The position numbers and the translations under genes were made by a program. From Streptomyces akebiae (GTDB taxonomy: Bacteria > Actinomycetota > Actinomycetes > Streptomycetales > Streptomycetaceae), in the NCBI RefSeq assembly GCF_019599145.1, contig NZ_CP080647.1, forward strand, positions 9,672,001 to 9,736,000: 64,000 nucleotides of DNA. The letters are read 5' to 3'. Below the pieces are notes generated by a model, which was not told the DNA's origin, searched no databases, and was given only the letters and a program-made list of their open reading frames with translations. Shown here piece by piece: positions 7,243 through 16,103 of the stretch. The first letter of the stretch is position 1. Each line of letters begins with the position of its first letter.

Positions 7243-9334
7243 CCACCGGATCGATGGACCGCAGCGTCGGCACGACCTCCTCGATCGAGCCGTCCGCCGC
7301 GAACACCAGCCGGTCCAGGGTGGATTCCCGGCGGACGCCGTCACCGCGCGGGGTGCCGGGGCCCGGAATCGCGAACCGGTGGTAGCAGATGAACCAGTCG
7401 TCGGTGCCCGGGACGTTCACGACCGTGTGATGGCCGGTGGCGAGGATCCCGTACTCCGGGCGCTTGCGCAGGATCACCCCCTTCTCGGTCCACGGGCCCA
7501 GCGGGGTGGGGCCGGTGGCGTAGGCGACGCGGTAGTCCTCGCTGCGGGTGTCGTCCTCCGACCACATGAAGTAGTAGACGCCCCGCCGTTTGACGACGAA
7601 GGCCCCCTCGCGGAAGTTCTCCGGGGTGAACCGCCGTACCCGCGCCGGGTCGAAGGACACCATGTCCTCGTCGAGCGGTACGCCGTACGCCTCGCTGTTG
7701 CCCCAGTAGAGATACGTCGTGCCGTCGTCGTCCGTGAGGACGGCCGGGTCGATCATCTGGCCCGCGTAGTCGTCGCGCCCGATGAGCGGCCGGCCCAGGG
7801 CGTCCCGGAAGGGGCCGGTCGGGCTGTCGCCGACGGCCACGCCGATCTGCTGGTCGGCGCAGAAGTAGAAGTAGTACGACCCGTCGCGTTCCCCGGCGGC
7901 CGGCGCCCAGGCGTGGCGGTCCGCCCAGCTCACGTCCGACTCCAGATCGAGGACGACGCCGTGGTTCTCCCAGTGGACCAGGTCGTCGGAGGAGAACACC
8001 TCGAACCGGGTGCCGCCCCAGCCCTCGAAGCCGTCCGTCGTCGGATAGATGTAGTAACGGCCTTGGAACTCCTGGATGTCGGGGTCGGCGTACAGTCCCG
8101 GCAGCAAGGGGCTGCGCATCGGCACGGCCTCCACCGTCCAGGTGCGGGCGGTGCCTTCGGCCGCGGTGACGGTGTAGCTCCGCGGGGTGCGGAAATCCCG
8201 CGGGGTGCCCGACGCGGGCTCGATCCGGGAGCCCACCGACAGGTCGAACTCCGGGGCGAGACCGTCGAGTTCGGTGCCCGGGTGCACAGGCAGAACGACC
8301 TTCGACGCGGCGTCGTCGACGATCGCGTACGCCTTCAGTCCTTCCGGCACGGTGGCGTCGACGACGGACGCGGGCGGCGCGAACCCGGCGAGGAGCCGCT
8401 CGTACTCGGCTCGCGTCACCGGCAGCACCGAGCCGTGCCGCGCGCCGGGCGGGAGCGCGAACTCCTCACAGGGCGTCCACCGTCCGGAATCCAGGTCGGT
8501 GGTCTCGAAGGGCACATAGCCGCGCCCGCTGAACTCGTCGACGAACAGGTACCACGTGCGGTCGTCCGCGTTCGACCTGAAGACGATCGGCCCCTCACCC
8601 TGCTCGACGGCCCCCTGACCGATCCGGTCGCCCACGAAGTCGTACGAGGTGTCGCGCAGCCCCTTCGACTTCTCCACCGTGATGAACTTTCCGCCGGGCG
8701 CGGCGGGGGAGTGGGCACGTTCGTCCTTGGTGAAGCGGTAGTAGGCGCCGTCGTGCCGGACGACGGTCGAGTCGATGACCGAGTGGCCGGGGTCGTTCCA
8801 CAGCCGGGGCTCACTGAAGACACGGAAGTCACGGGTGGTCGCGTACAGCATCCTGTTGTGGGTGTCGGCGGTGTGGTCCGGGTCGTCCTCCCCGTACAGC
8901 TTCGACGCCCAGAAGACGACGAACGCGCCGAGTTCCGGGTCGTAACAGGCCTCGGGCGCCCAGACGTTGCCGGCCGTGTCGGGGGCGACGCGTACGAGTC
9001 GGCCGTCGGTCCAGTGCACCAGATCGGTGCTCTCCCAGACCATGAGCGAGGTGCTTCCGGTGCGCTGCACCTGGTCCCAGTCGCCGTCCGGCTCCCCGTG
9101 CATCCTGAGGTCGGTGGCGATCAGATGGAACCGGTCGCCTTCCGGGGCGCGCACGAGGAACGGATCGCGCAGCCCGCCCGTCCCGAGGTCCGAGGTGAGC
9201 ACCGGCGCCCCGCCGTTCAGCTCACGCCAGCGCAGCGGGTCGTCGCCCCGGCTGAGCGCGAACCGGATCCGCTCGCCGTCCGGGCTGTCCTCGCCGGTGA
9301 AGTAGACGAAGACGTATCCGGCGTACTCCTGCAA
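7229..9334 (-). CDS. Tandem GH43-type glycoside hydrolase, no signal peptide
   Basis: The roughly 700-residue protein has two five-bladed propeller GH43-like modules. In the first (about 1-300) the candidate acidic residues are in GGLRDPFLV, VIDSTVV and EGPIVF. A linker domain around 320-400 contains the RTPRSYTVTAAEGTARTWTV beta-sandwich pattern. The second module (about 405-700) has GLYADPDIQ, MIDPAVL and EGAFVV, matching base, pKa modulator and acid positions. GH43 enzymes act on arabinose- or xylose-containing glycans. The TTG start was chosen for the GGAGGT just upstream; an in-frame TTG four codons earlier is possible. No secretion signal is visible, so it may act on imported oligosaccharides. 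Confidence 0.87.
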   Translation of the reverse strand: MQEYAGYVFVYFTGEDSPDGERIRFALSRGDDPLRWRELNGGAPVLTSDLGTGGLRDPFLVRAPEGDRFHLIATDLRMHGEPDGDWDQVQRTGSTSLMVWESTDLVHWTDGRLVRVAPDTAGNVWAPEACYDPELGAFVVFWASKLYGEDDPDHTADTHNRMLYATTRDFRVFSEPRLWNDPGHSVIDSTVVRHDGAYYRFTKDERAHSPAAPGGKFITVEKSKGLRDTSYDFVGDRIGQGAVEQGEGPIVFRSNADDRTWYLFVDEFSGRGYVPFETTDLDSGRWTPCEEFALPPGARHGSVLPVTRAEYERLLAGFAPPASVVDATVPEGLKAYAIVDDAASKVVLPVHPGTELDGLAPEFDLSVGSRIEPASGTPRDFRTPRSYTVTAAEGTARTWTVEAVPMRSPLLPGLYADPDIQEFQGRYYIYPTTDGFEGWGGTRFEVFSSDDLVHWENHGVVLDLESDVSWADRHAWAPAAGERDGSYYFYFCADQQIGVAVGDSPTGPFRDALGRPLIGRDDYAGQMIDPAVLTDDDGTTYLYWGNSEAYGVPLDEDMVSFDPARVRRFTPENFREGAFVVKRRGVYYFMWSEDDTRSEDYRVAYATGPTPLGPWTEKGVILRKRPEYGILATGHHTVVNVPGTDDWFICYHRFAIPGPGTPRGDGVRRESTLDRLVFAADGSIEEVVPTLRSIDPVVSPG

Positions 9335-9484
9335 GCCGACCTCCAACGCTGCGGGCTTTTGGCACTTCGTGTGGGAAACCCCCGTCGAAGAGTGTTGCTA
9401 TCTGTGCCGAGCGGCGTCAATCGGCACAGGGCGCCGGGGCGGTGCCGAAAGTTTCGAGGAGGCGGGTGTCCTCTTCCCGTGCGG

Positions 9485-10330
9485 TCAGCTCTCCAGTCGG
9501 CGCAGTCGTTCCGCGTCGCAGGTGCGCGGGCAGGTGGAGCAGGCCTCGGCGGGGCGGATCGTGTAGTAGAGGCAGCACCCGAGACGGGTGCGGGTCGGGT
9601 GCTCGTGGCCGTCGCTGGTGCGCAGGGAACGGAAGTCGGCGCCGCCGGGGAAGGGGGCCTGGGCGGCGGGCAGGACGGCGGAGGCGGCCCGGACGCCGGC
9701 GGCCTCGTCGCCGCGCGTCCGCCCGAGGTACCAGAGGCCGGAGACCAGGTCGTCGGAGACCAGACCCCACAGCGCGCGCGAGCCGCGGCGGACGTACGGG
9801 CCCATCACCTCCAGCACCGGACCCATGTGGTCCGCCACGGCGGCCCTCAACTCGGCGCGCAGCGCCTCCTGGTGGGCGACGACCCGGGTGCCGGGCAGGG
9901 GCGCGGCCGGGTCGTCCGGGAGGCAGGCCAGGGCGGTGCCGGGGGTGATCTCGAAGGTGCCCGACGTGAGGTCGACCCGTATGTCGCCGGGGTCGATGCG
10001 GGGCACGCGACGCTCCAGGTACCACACGCCGCTCATCAACAGGCTCACCGACCACGCGTAGTCGTGCAGGGCGCGGGAGGCGGCGACATGCCGGGGCGCG
10101 GTGTGGTCGTGCCGCTCCCGGATGCGGGCGGCCTCCGCCTCCACGAAGGCCTCGACGTCCTCCTGGCCGTCCGTCAGGCCGACGGTGCCGACGGCCGATC
10201 GGCCGGGCTCGACGATCCGCACGGACAGTGCCTCGCAGATCGCGTCCAGGCGGCGGAAGGCGGCGGAGAGGAGCACCGGGACGGGCGTGGCGATGTCGGC
10301 CTGGGCGGTCTCCAGGTGGGCCACGGTCAT
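9485..10330 (-). CDS. FhuF-type (2Fe-2S) ferric-siderophore reductase
   Basis: The 281-residue protein ends with the FhuF cluster motif Cys-Cys-x10-Cys-x2-Cys (starting at GCCLYYT and ending CSTCPRTC), which ligates a [2Fe-2S] centre. FhuF-like proteins reduce Fe(III) in imported siderophores and release it in the cytoplasm. The rest of the protein has the family pattern, including the region RRGSRALWGLVSDDLVSGL. It is divergent from the siderophore ABC transporter genes and shares their intergenic region with two iron boxes, so it is expected to be iron-repressed together with them. Confidence 0.9.
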   Translation of the reverse strand: MTVAHLETAQADIATPVPVLLSAAFRRLDAICEALSVRIVEPGRSAVGTVGLTDGQEDVEAFVEAEAARIRERHDHTAPRHVAASRALHDYAWSVSLLMSGVWYLERRVPRIDPGDIRVDLTSGTFEITPGTALACLPDDPAAPLPGTRVVAHQEALRAELRAAVADHMGPVLEVMGPYVRRGSRALWGLVSDDLVSGLWYLGRTRGDEAAGVRAASAVLPAAQAPFPGGADFRSLRTSDGHEHPTRTRLGCCLYYTIRPAEACSTCPRTCDAERLRRLES

Positions 10331-10366
10331 CGATAACTCCAGAGCGTGAAGGGTTTGGCGAGTTGA

Positions 10367-10385
10367 GGAGGTAAGGCTTACCTTA
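10367..10385. promoter_or_regulatory. Iron box (DmdR/IdeR-type) upstream of the FhuF gene
   Basis: AGGTAAGGCTTACCTTA matches the consensus TTAGGTTAGGCTAACCTAA at 14 of the 17 core positions and is a near-perfect palindrome. It is placed 37 bases before the reductase start. Confidence 0.85.
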
Positions 10386-10512
10386 GCTGCAAGATCGCGA
10401 GCCGATGACCATGCGGGGTGTGAAGTAGTCGTGTGCGTCGTTGACCAGCGAAGTTACTTGCGAGTTGATCAAGGGCGTTGTGGATCACAGTGAGTGCGCG
10501 GCCGTTGAAAGC

Positions 10513-10531
10513 TAAAGCATGCCTAACCTAA
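10513..10531. promoter_or_regulatory. Iron box overlapping the start of the first FecCD gene
   Basis: TAAAGCATGCCTAACCTAA matches the iron-box consensus at 14 of 19 positions, with the right half perfect. It covers the candidate ATG of the permease gene, so repressor binding would sit on the transcription start or very early coding region. Confidence 0.75.
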
Positions 10532-11568
10532 GCTCACGTTTCGTGACTGCGACCGAACGGGCCGCGCCGACCGGCGTGCGCCCGCGTGCCCTGAGGCACC
10601 TGCCCCTGTTCCTCGGCGGAATCGGCGCGCTGGCGCTGTGCGCCGCGCTGAGCCTCGCCCTCGGAGCCCGCTCCGTCCCTCTGTCCACCGTGCTCGACAC
10701 ACTGTCGGGACACGTCGAGGGCCGGGACGCCCTGGTGGTGACGGGACTTCGGCTGCCGCGCACGGTCATCGGCCTCGCGGTCGGCTCCGCCCTCGCAGTC
10801 GCGGGCGCCGTGGCCCAGGGGATCACCCGCAACCCGCTGGCCTCCCCGACCACCCTGGGCATCAACGCGGGTGCGGGGTTCGCGGTCGTCGTCGCCATCT
10901 TCGCGCTGCGACTCACCGACTCCGTCGAGTACGTGTGGTTCGCCTTCGCCGGAGCCGCCGCCGCGGCCGTCCTCGCCCAGGGGCTGGCCCGCCGTGCCGG
11001 GGACATCGACCCGGTCCGGCTGGCCCTCGGCGGTACGGTGCTCCAACTGGTGCTGCTGTCCTGGACGTCGGCGGTCATGCTGGCGAGTCAGCGCACCCTG
11101 GACGAGGCGCGCTTCTGGCTGGCGGGCTCCCTCGCCGGGCGCCAACTCGACACGCTCTACCCGGTGTTGCCGTCCCTGCTGCTCGGCCTGCTGCTCGCCG
11201 GGGCCGTCGCACCCGCACTCAACGCCCTCGCCCTGGGCGACGACTCGGCCCAGGCGCTCGGCGTACCGGTCACCCGCGTCCGGCTCGCCGGAGGCCTCGC
11301 GGTCGTCCTGCTCGCCGGATCCGCGGTCGCCGTGGCCGGCCCGGTCGCCTTCATCGGGCTCGCCGCACCCCACCTCGTCCGCCCGCTCCTCGGCGGCGAC
11401 CACCGCCTCCTCGTCCCCGGCTGCCTCATCGCCGGCCCCCTGCTCCTCCTCACCGCCGACATCCTCGGGCGCCTGGTCATCCGCCCCGCGGAACTGGAGG
11501 TCGGCATCGTCACCGCGTTCCTCGGCGCACCCCTGCTGGCCATGCTCGCCCGGAAGGCCGCCCGATGA
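10519..11568 (+). CDS. FecCD-family iron-siderophore ABC permease, first subunit
   Basis: A 349-residue integral membrane permease with about nine to ten helices. Family motifs include TGLRLPRTVIGLAVGSALAV, GITRNPLASPTTLG and GPVAFIGLAAPHLVRPLLG, the last being the EAA-like loop contacting the ATPase. It imports ferric siderophore with the next permease, ATPase and lipoprotein. The ATG lies within an iron box; an in-frame GTG at position 10543 could be the true start if the transcript is leaderless and starts beyond the box. The stop overlaps the next start (ATGA). Confidence 0.92.
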   Translation: MPNLSSRFVTATERAAPTGVRPRALRHLPLFLGGIGALALCAALSLALGARSVPLSTVLDTLSGHVEGRDALVVTGLRLPRTVIGLAVGSALAVAGAVAQGITRNPLASPTTLGINAGAGFAVVVAIFALRLTDSVEYVWFAFAGAAAAAVLAQGLARRAGDIDPVRLALGGTVLQLVLLSWTSAVMLASQRTLDEARFWLAGSLAGRQLDTLYPVLPSLLLGLLLAGAVAPALNALALGDDSAQALGVPVTRVRLAGGLAVVLLAGSAVAVAGPVAFIGLAAPHLVRPLLGGDHRLLVPGCLIAGPLLLLTADILGRLVIRPAELEVGIVTAFLGAPLLAMLARKAAR

Positions 11569-12608
11569 CCCTGACGTACAAGGCGGCCGTACGACAGGGC
11601 GCGCGTCGCCCGCCCGAACGGGCCCGCCTCCTCGCGTACGGCACGACCGGTCTCCTCGCCCTGCTCGCGCTGGTCACGGTCGCCGTCTCCGCGGGGGAGA
11701 TGAGCATGCCCGCGTCCGTGGCGCTCCGCGCGCTGCTCGGGTTCGGTGATCCGGGCGATGTGCTGGTGGTGCGGGAGTTCCGGGCGCCCCGTGCCGTCGC
11801 CGCCGTCGTGGCCGGTGCCGGACTGGGGGCGGCGGGCTGCGTCCTGCAACGGCTGTTCCGCAACCCCCTCGCCTCCCCGGACGTGATGGGGGTGACGGGC
11901 GGGGCCTCGCTCGGCGCCGTCGCCCTGCTGGCCGCCGGTGCCTCCCAACTGCTCATCCCGGTAGGCGCGTTGGCCGGTGGCCTGCTGGCCGCGTTGCTGC
12001 TCGGGGTGTTCGCCTGGCGGTCCGGCCTCGTCGTCACCCGGCTCGTCCTCACCGGCCTCGCCGTCCAGGCGGGCCTTGCCGCCGCCGTCAACTTGATGAT
12101 CGTGCGCTTCCCCGCCGAACTCGCCGGCTCGGCACTCCAGTGGACGACCGGGTCGGTGTACGGCCGCACCTGGACGGAGCTCTGGGGCGCCGGCGCCGCC
12201 ACGCTGCTCGCCCTGGCCGCCGCGCTGGTCACCCACCGCCGCCTCGCCGTGCTCGACCTGGGCGACGAATCGGCGGGCGCCCTCGGCCTCGACACCTCCG
12301 CCGCGCGCCTGCAACTACTCCTCGTCGCCGTCACGTTGGCCTCCCTGGCGGCGGCCCTCGCGGGCCCGGTCACCTTCGTCGCCCTCGCCGTCCCACACCT
12401 CGTCCGCTTCCTCACCGGCCCGCCCACGACGGCGACGCTCGCCCTCGCCGCCCTCACCGGTGCCGTCCTCCTCCTCGCCGCCGACCTCGCCGTCCAACAC
12501 CTCCTCCCCGTGGAGGGCCTGCCGGTCGGCGCCGCCACCGCGACGTTGGGGGCGCCGTGGCTGCTGGTGCTGATGTTCCGTCAGAGTGCGCCGGGGAGGG
12601 GTGTGTGA
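11565..12608 (+). CDS. FecCD-family iron-siderophore ABC permease, second subunit
   Basis: A 347-residue permease partner of the preceding gene. It shows VLVVREFRAPRAVAAVVAGA, LFRNPLASPDVMGVTGGAS and GPVTFVALAVPHLVRFLTG, the conserved FecCD segments. The ATG overlaps the upstream stop codon, so the heterodimer is probably made by coupled translation. Pairs of FecCD subunits are the rule in siderophore importers. Confidence 0.93.
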   Translation: MTLTYKAAVRQGARRPPERARLLAYGTTGLLALLALVTVAVSAGEMSMPASVALRALLGFGDPGDVLVVREFRAPRAVAAVVAGAGLGAAGCVLQRLFRNPLASPDVMGVTGGASLGAVALLAAGASQLLIPVGALAGGLLAALLLGVFAWRSGLVVTRLVLTGLAVQAGLAAAVNLMIVRFPAELAGSALQWTTGSVYGRTWTELWGAGAATLLALAAALVTHRRLAVLDLGDESAGALGLDTSAARLQLLLVAVTLASLAAALAGPVTFVALAVPHLVRFLTGPPTTATLALAALTGAVLLLAADLAVQHLLPVEGLPVGAATATLGAPWLLVLMFRQSAPGRGV

Positions 12609-12662
12609 GCGCGCGGTTGGTGGGGGGTGCGTGCGGGGTCGTCGGCGGGTGCGGGGCCGGTG

Positions 12663-12798
12663 GGGCTTCTCGCGCAGTTCCCCGCGCCCCTGAAAAGCAG
12701 GGGCTGCGCCCCGTGCTTTTCAGGCCCGCAGGGCCGTGGCTTTCAGGCCCGCAGGGCCTGAAGCCTTTAGGGGCGCGGGGAACTGCGCGACCAGCCCC
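12663..12798. repeat. Streptomyces REP-like inverted repeat between transporter genes
   Basis: The arms CGCGCAGTTCCCCGCGCCCC (left) and GGGGCGCGGGGAACTGCGCG (right) are exact complements. Between them are an inner hairpin made from TGAAAAGCA and TGCTTTTCA and GGCCCGCAGGGCC palindromes. This core is a very common intergenic palindrome in Streptomyces genomes. It splits the transporter operon after the second permease and may act as an mRNA processing or attenuating structure; that role is inference. Confidence 0.85.
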
Positions 12799-12875
12799 CA
12801 CCCACCCGCACCCGCCGACGACCCCGCACTCACCCCCCCACCAGCCGCGCCCCCGGCCCACCCCAGGAGCCCCCC

Positions 12876-13697
12876 ATGCCCCCCACCAACCAACTTTCCA
12901 CACAGGGCCTCGACCTGCGCTACGGCGACCGGACCGTGGTCGGCGGGCTCGACCTGACGCTGCCCGGCGGGGCCGTGACCGCGATCGTCGGACCCAACGC
13001 CTGCGGCAAGTCGACCCTGTTGCGAGGACTGAGCCGACTGCTCGCGCCCACCGCCGGGACGGTCACCCTCGACGGCTGCGACATCCACCGCATGACCGCC
13101 CGCGCACTGGCCCTGCGGATGGGACTGCTGCCGCAGCAGCCCGTCACCCCCGAGGCGATCACCGTCGAGGCGCTCGTACGGCTCGGGCGGTACCCGCACC
13201 AACGCCTGCTGAGCCCCTGGTCGGCCGCCGACCAGCGGGCCGTGGACGAGGCGCTGGACCGCACCGGCACGACGGTGCTGCGGGACGAGCCCGTCGACAG
13301 ACTCTCCGGCGGCCAGCGCCAACGCGCCTGGATCGCTCTGGCGTTGGCGCAGGACACCGAACTGCTCCTGCTCGACGAACCGACCACCTTCCTCGACCTC
13401 CGGCACCAGCTCGACGTCCTCGACCTGGTCGCCGCCCTGCACGCCGAGGCCGGCCGCACCGTCGTGATGGTGCTGCACGACCTCGGACAGGCCGCCCGTT
13501 ACGCCGACCACATGGTCGTGCTCAAGGACGGGCGCCTCGCCGCCGCCGGCCCGCCGGCGAAGGTGCTCGACGCGGACCTGGTCAAGTCCGTGTTCGACGT
13601 GGACTGCCGGGTCGTTCCCGACCCGGAGACCGGCACACCGCTGGTCGTCCCGAAGAGCGCCGCGGCACGGCACACCACCGCGCCCGCCGTCGCCTGA
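12876..13697 (+). CDS. Iron-siderophore ABC transporter ATPase
   Basis: A 273-residue ABC ATPase. The Walker A motif is GPNACGKST (the Ala-Cys variant usual in FecE/FepC-type ATPases), the Q-loop is in LPQQPVTPEAITV, the signature is LSGGQRQRAWIALALAQ, Walker B is ELLLLDEPTTFLD and the H-loop His is in VLHDLGQAARYAD. It powers the two FecCD permeases. A 267-base gap containing the REP-like palindrome separates it from them. Its ATG is preceded by AGGAGC. Confidence 0.95.
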   Translation: MPPTNQLSTQGLDLRYGDRTVVGGLDLTLPGGAVTAIVGPNACGKSTLLRGLSRLLAPTAGTVTLDGCDIHRMTARALALRMGLLPQQPVTPEAITVEALVRLGRYPHQRLLSPWSAADQRAVDEALDRTGTTVLRDEPVDRLSGGQRQRAWIALALAQDTELLLLDEPTTFLDLRHQLDVLDLVAALHAEAGRTVVMVLHDLGQAARYADHMVVLKDGRLAAAGPPAKVLDADLVKSVFDVDCRVVPDPETGTPLVVPKSAAARHTTAPAVA

Positions 13698-13797
13698 CCG
13701 ACCCGCCCCCGCCGTCCGACCGACCGCCTACTCACCCACCTGCCGACTCCTCCCTCTCCCACGCGTTCACTCACTCTCCGAGAAAGTCCACCCCCTC

Positions 13798-14814
13798 ATG
13801 CTCAAGCGATCACCCCTGCGCGGATTCGGCCGTCCCACCGCCGCGCTGCTCACCGTCGTCCTCGGCACGGGCCTTCTGGCCGCCTGCGGCGACTCCGGCA
13901 CGACGAAGGCGGACGACACCGTGCGGGCCGGTGCCGACGGCGCCGCCTTCCCCCGCACCCTCACGACCGTGATGGGCGACGTCGAGATCCCGGCGCAGCC
14001 CAAGAAGGTCGTCGTCCTCGACACCGGCGAGCTCGACGACGTCACCCTGCTCGGCATCGACCCGGTCGGCGCCGTCGCCCCGCACTTCAAGACGGAGGGC
14101 GGCTTCCCCACGTATCTGGAGGGCGACCTCGAGAACACCACGGACGTCGGCCCCCTCCTGGAGCCGAACCTGGAAAAGATCGCCTCTCTCCGGCCCGACC
14201 TGATCCTGTCCTCCAAGGTCCGCCACGAGAAGGTCTACGACAAGCTCAGCGCCATCGCCCCGACCGTCTTCACCGAGACCACCGGCGGTGTGTGGAAGGA
14301 GAACCTCAAGGTCCACGCCGAGGCGCTGGGCCTGGAGGACGAGGCCGAGGCCGAGCTGGAGAAGTACGAGACGCGGGCCGAGGCGCTCGGTGAGGAGATC
14401 AAGAAGAAGGACGGCACTCTGCCGACCGTCTCCGTCGTCCGTTTCGTCGCCGGCCCGACCAGGCTCTACGCCTCCAACTCCTACAGCGGTGTCGTCCTGG
14501 ACGACGTCGGCTTCCGGCGCCCGAAGTCGCAGATCTCCGACGACCCGGCCGTGACCATGAAGGACGTCAGCCCCGAGGAGATCGACCGGGCCGACGCCGA
14601 CCTGATCTTCGTCACCACCGCCGACACCCCGGACAAGACCCAGCAGAAGCAGGTCACTTCCAACCCCGTCTGGAAGGACCTGCCCGCCGTCGAGGACGGC
14701 AAGGTCTTCGAGGTCCCGGACGAGACCTGGATGTCCGGCATCGGCGTCCAGGCCGCCGAGGAGATGCTCGCCGACATCGCCAAGGCCACCGGCGTCGAAC
14801 TCCCGAAGCAGTAA
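13798..14814 (+). CDS. Iron-siderophore substrate-binding lipoprotein (FecB/BtuF fold)
   Basis: The 338-residue protein has a lipoprotein signal ending LLAAC with the lipid-modified Cys at residue 30. The helical-backbone binding-protein fold is seen in VVVLDTGELDDVTLLGIDPVG, LRPDLILSSKVRHEKVYDKL and KVFEVPDETWMSGIGVQAAEE. It should capture the ferric siderophore at the outer face of the membrane and hand it to the FecCD pair. It is 100 bases downstream of the ATPase, and a strong hairpin follows, which marks the end of the uptake module. Confidence 0.94.
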   Translation: MLKRSPLRGFGRPTAALLTVVLGTGLLAACGDSGTTKADDTVRAGADGAAFPRTLTTVMGDVEIPAQPKKVVVLDTGELDDVTLLGIDPVGAVAPHFKTEGGFPTYLEGDLENTTDVGPLLEPNLEKIASLRPDLILSSKVRHEKVYDKLSAIAPTVFTETTGGVWKENLKVHAEALGLEDEAEAELEKYETRAEALGEEIKKKDGTLPTVSVVRFVAGPTRLYASNSYSGVVLDDVGFRRPKSQISDDPAVTMKDVSPEEIDRADADLIFVTTADTPDKTQQKQVTSNPVWKDLPAVEDGKVFEVPDETWMSGIGVQAAEEMLADIAKATGVELPKQ

Positions 14815-14828
14815 CTCCCGCGGTACCC

Positions 14829-14861
14829 GGGGCGGGCCCCACCACGAGACGGGCCCGCCCC
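14829..14861 (+). terminator. Stem-loop between uptake and biosynthesis modules
   Basis: Perfect 11-base arms GGGGCGGGCCC and GGGCCCGCCCC flank an 11-base loop, just after the binding-protein stop. There is no U tract, as is common in Streptomyces. It would end or reduce read-through into the biosynthetic genes. Confidence 0.7.
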
Positions 14862-14891
14862 GCCCCACCCCCCCACCCGCTAGCGGAAGCC

Positions 14892-16103
14892 GTGCACCAC
14901 CCCATGCGCCTGTACCTGCTCGCCCTCAACCCCACCGACTCCGTCACCGAGGGCTTCCTGCCCGCCGCCGTCCGGCTGGGCCTGGACGTCACCCTCCTCA
15001 CCGACCAGCCCGACGCACACCGCGCTGCCCGCCCGGAGCACCCCGGGATCGAGGTCCTCGGCTGCGACGTACGGGACCACCGCGCCGTCATCAGCCGGAT
15101 CTCCACCCACCACCGGCCCGACGCGATCTTCACCAACAGCGACCACCTCCAGACCCAGGCCGCCCTCGCCGCCCACTACTTCGACCTCCCCGGCAAGGAC
15201 TGGCGGGCCGCCCTGCGCACCAAGGACAAGGGCGAGATGCGCCGCCACCTCGCCGCGGCCGGCGTGGACGCCGTATGGTCCGAGGAGATCACCGCTCCGG
15301 CCGACCTCACCGGCCCTCTCGTCGTCGACGCCCCGTACCCCTGTGTCGTCAAGCCCCGCGAAGGCGTGGCAAGCGAGGACGTCGTGCTCGTCGACACCGC
15401 CGCGGACCTCGTGGCGCGCGCCGGGGAAATCCTGGGCCGGCGCCCCGGCGCCACCCTGGTCGTCGAGGAGTACCTGCCCGGGGAGCTGTACACCCTGGAA
15501 ACCCTCGGCGACGGGCGCGTGCGGCATGTGCTCGGCGGATTCCACACGGAGCTGTCCCCGCCGCCGTACTTCATCGAGGAGCGGCTCACCTTCGTCCCCG
15601 CCCACCCCGAACCGGTCGTCGCGCAGGTGCTCGCCCAACTCGACGCGCTGGGCGTAGGGTTCGGAGCCTGTCACACCGAGTTCGTCGTCCACGACGGCCG
15701 GGCCCGCGTCATCGAGGTCAACTACCGTGCCATCGGTGACCAGTGCGATCTGCTGCTGGCCCAGCTCCTCGACATCCCGCTGTTCGAGCACATCCTCCGC
15801 ACCCACCTCGGCGATCCGCTCCCCGCCGACCTGGGCATCCGGCGCGACGGCGCGGCCCGCCTGGAGTACCCCTGCGCCGACCGGGCCGGCACTCTCGTCA
15901 CCGCCCCCGCCGCGACCGACGTCACCGTCGACGGCGTGCGTCTGACGTACCGCCCGCTGCGCGCACCCGGCGAACACCACGAGCTGTACGGGACCAACCG
16001 CGACTACCTCGGCGTCCTGCGAGCCACCGGCACCGCTCAGCAGAGCGTGGACCGGGCGGTGGTAGGCTTCCTCGCCGACCGGCGCTGGGAGATCCAGCCG
16101 TGA
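14892..16103 (+). CDS. ATP-grasp ligase, vibrioferrin PvsA-like
   Basis: The protein of about 400 residues has an ATP-grasp fold. It begins (MHHP)MRLYLLALNPTDSVTEGF, the nucleotide-binding lysine region is YPCVVKPREGVASEDVVLV, and the metal-binding region is VIEVNYRAIGDQCDLLLAQL. ATP-grasp ligases join a carboxylate to an amine through an acyl phosphate. It lies first in a five-gene run whose order (ATP-grasp, NIS synthetase, MFS, NIS synthetase, PLP decarboxylase) equals pvsABCDE for vibrioferrin. An ATG four codons downstream is an alternative start. The substrate is unknown. Its stop overlaps the next gene start. Confidence 0.83.
   Translation: MHHPMRLYLLALNPTDSVTEGFLPAAVRLGLDVTLLTDQPDAHRAARPEHPGIEVLGCDVRDHRAVISRISTHHRPDAIFTNSDHLQTQAALAAHYFDLPGKDWRAALRTKDKGEMRRHLAAAGVDAVWSEEITAPADLTGPLVVDAPYPCVVKPREGVASEDVVLVDTAADLVARAGEILGRRPGATLVVEEYLPGELYTLETLGDGRVRHVLGGFHTELSPPPYFIEERLTFVPAHPEPVVAQVLAQLDALGVGFGACHTEFVVHDGRARVIEVNYRAIGDQCDLLLAQLLDIPLFEHILRTHLGDPLPADLGIRRDGAARLEYPCADRAGTLVTAPAATDVTVDGVRLTYRPLRAPGEHHELYGTNRDYLGVLRATGTAQQSVDRAVVGFLADRRWEIQP

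Noticed and set aside
7379..10336. Long plus-strand frame opposite the GH43 and FhuF genes
   Set aside because: Both antisense genes have clear motifs while this frame has none.
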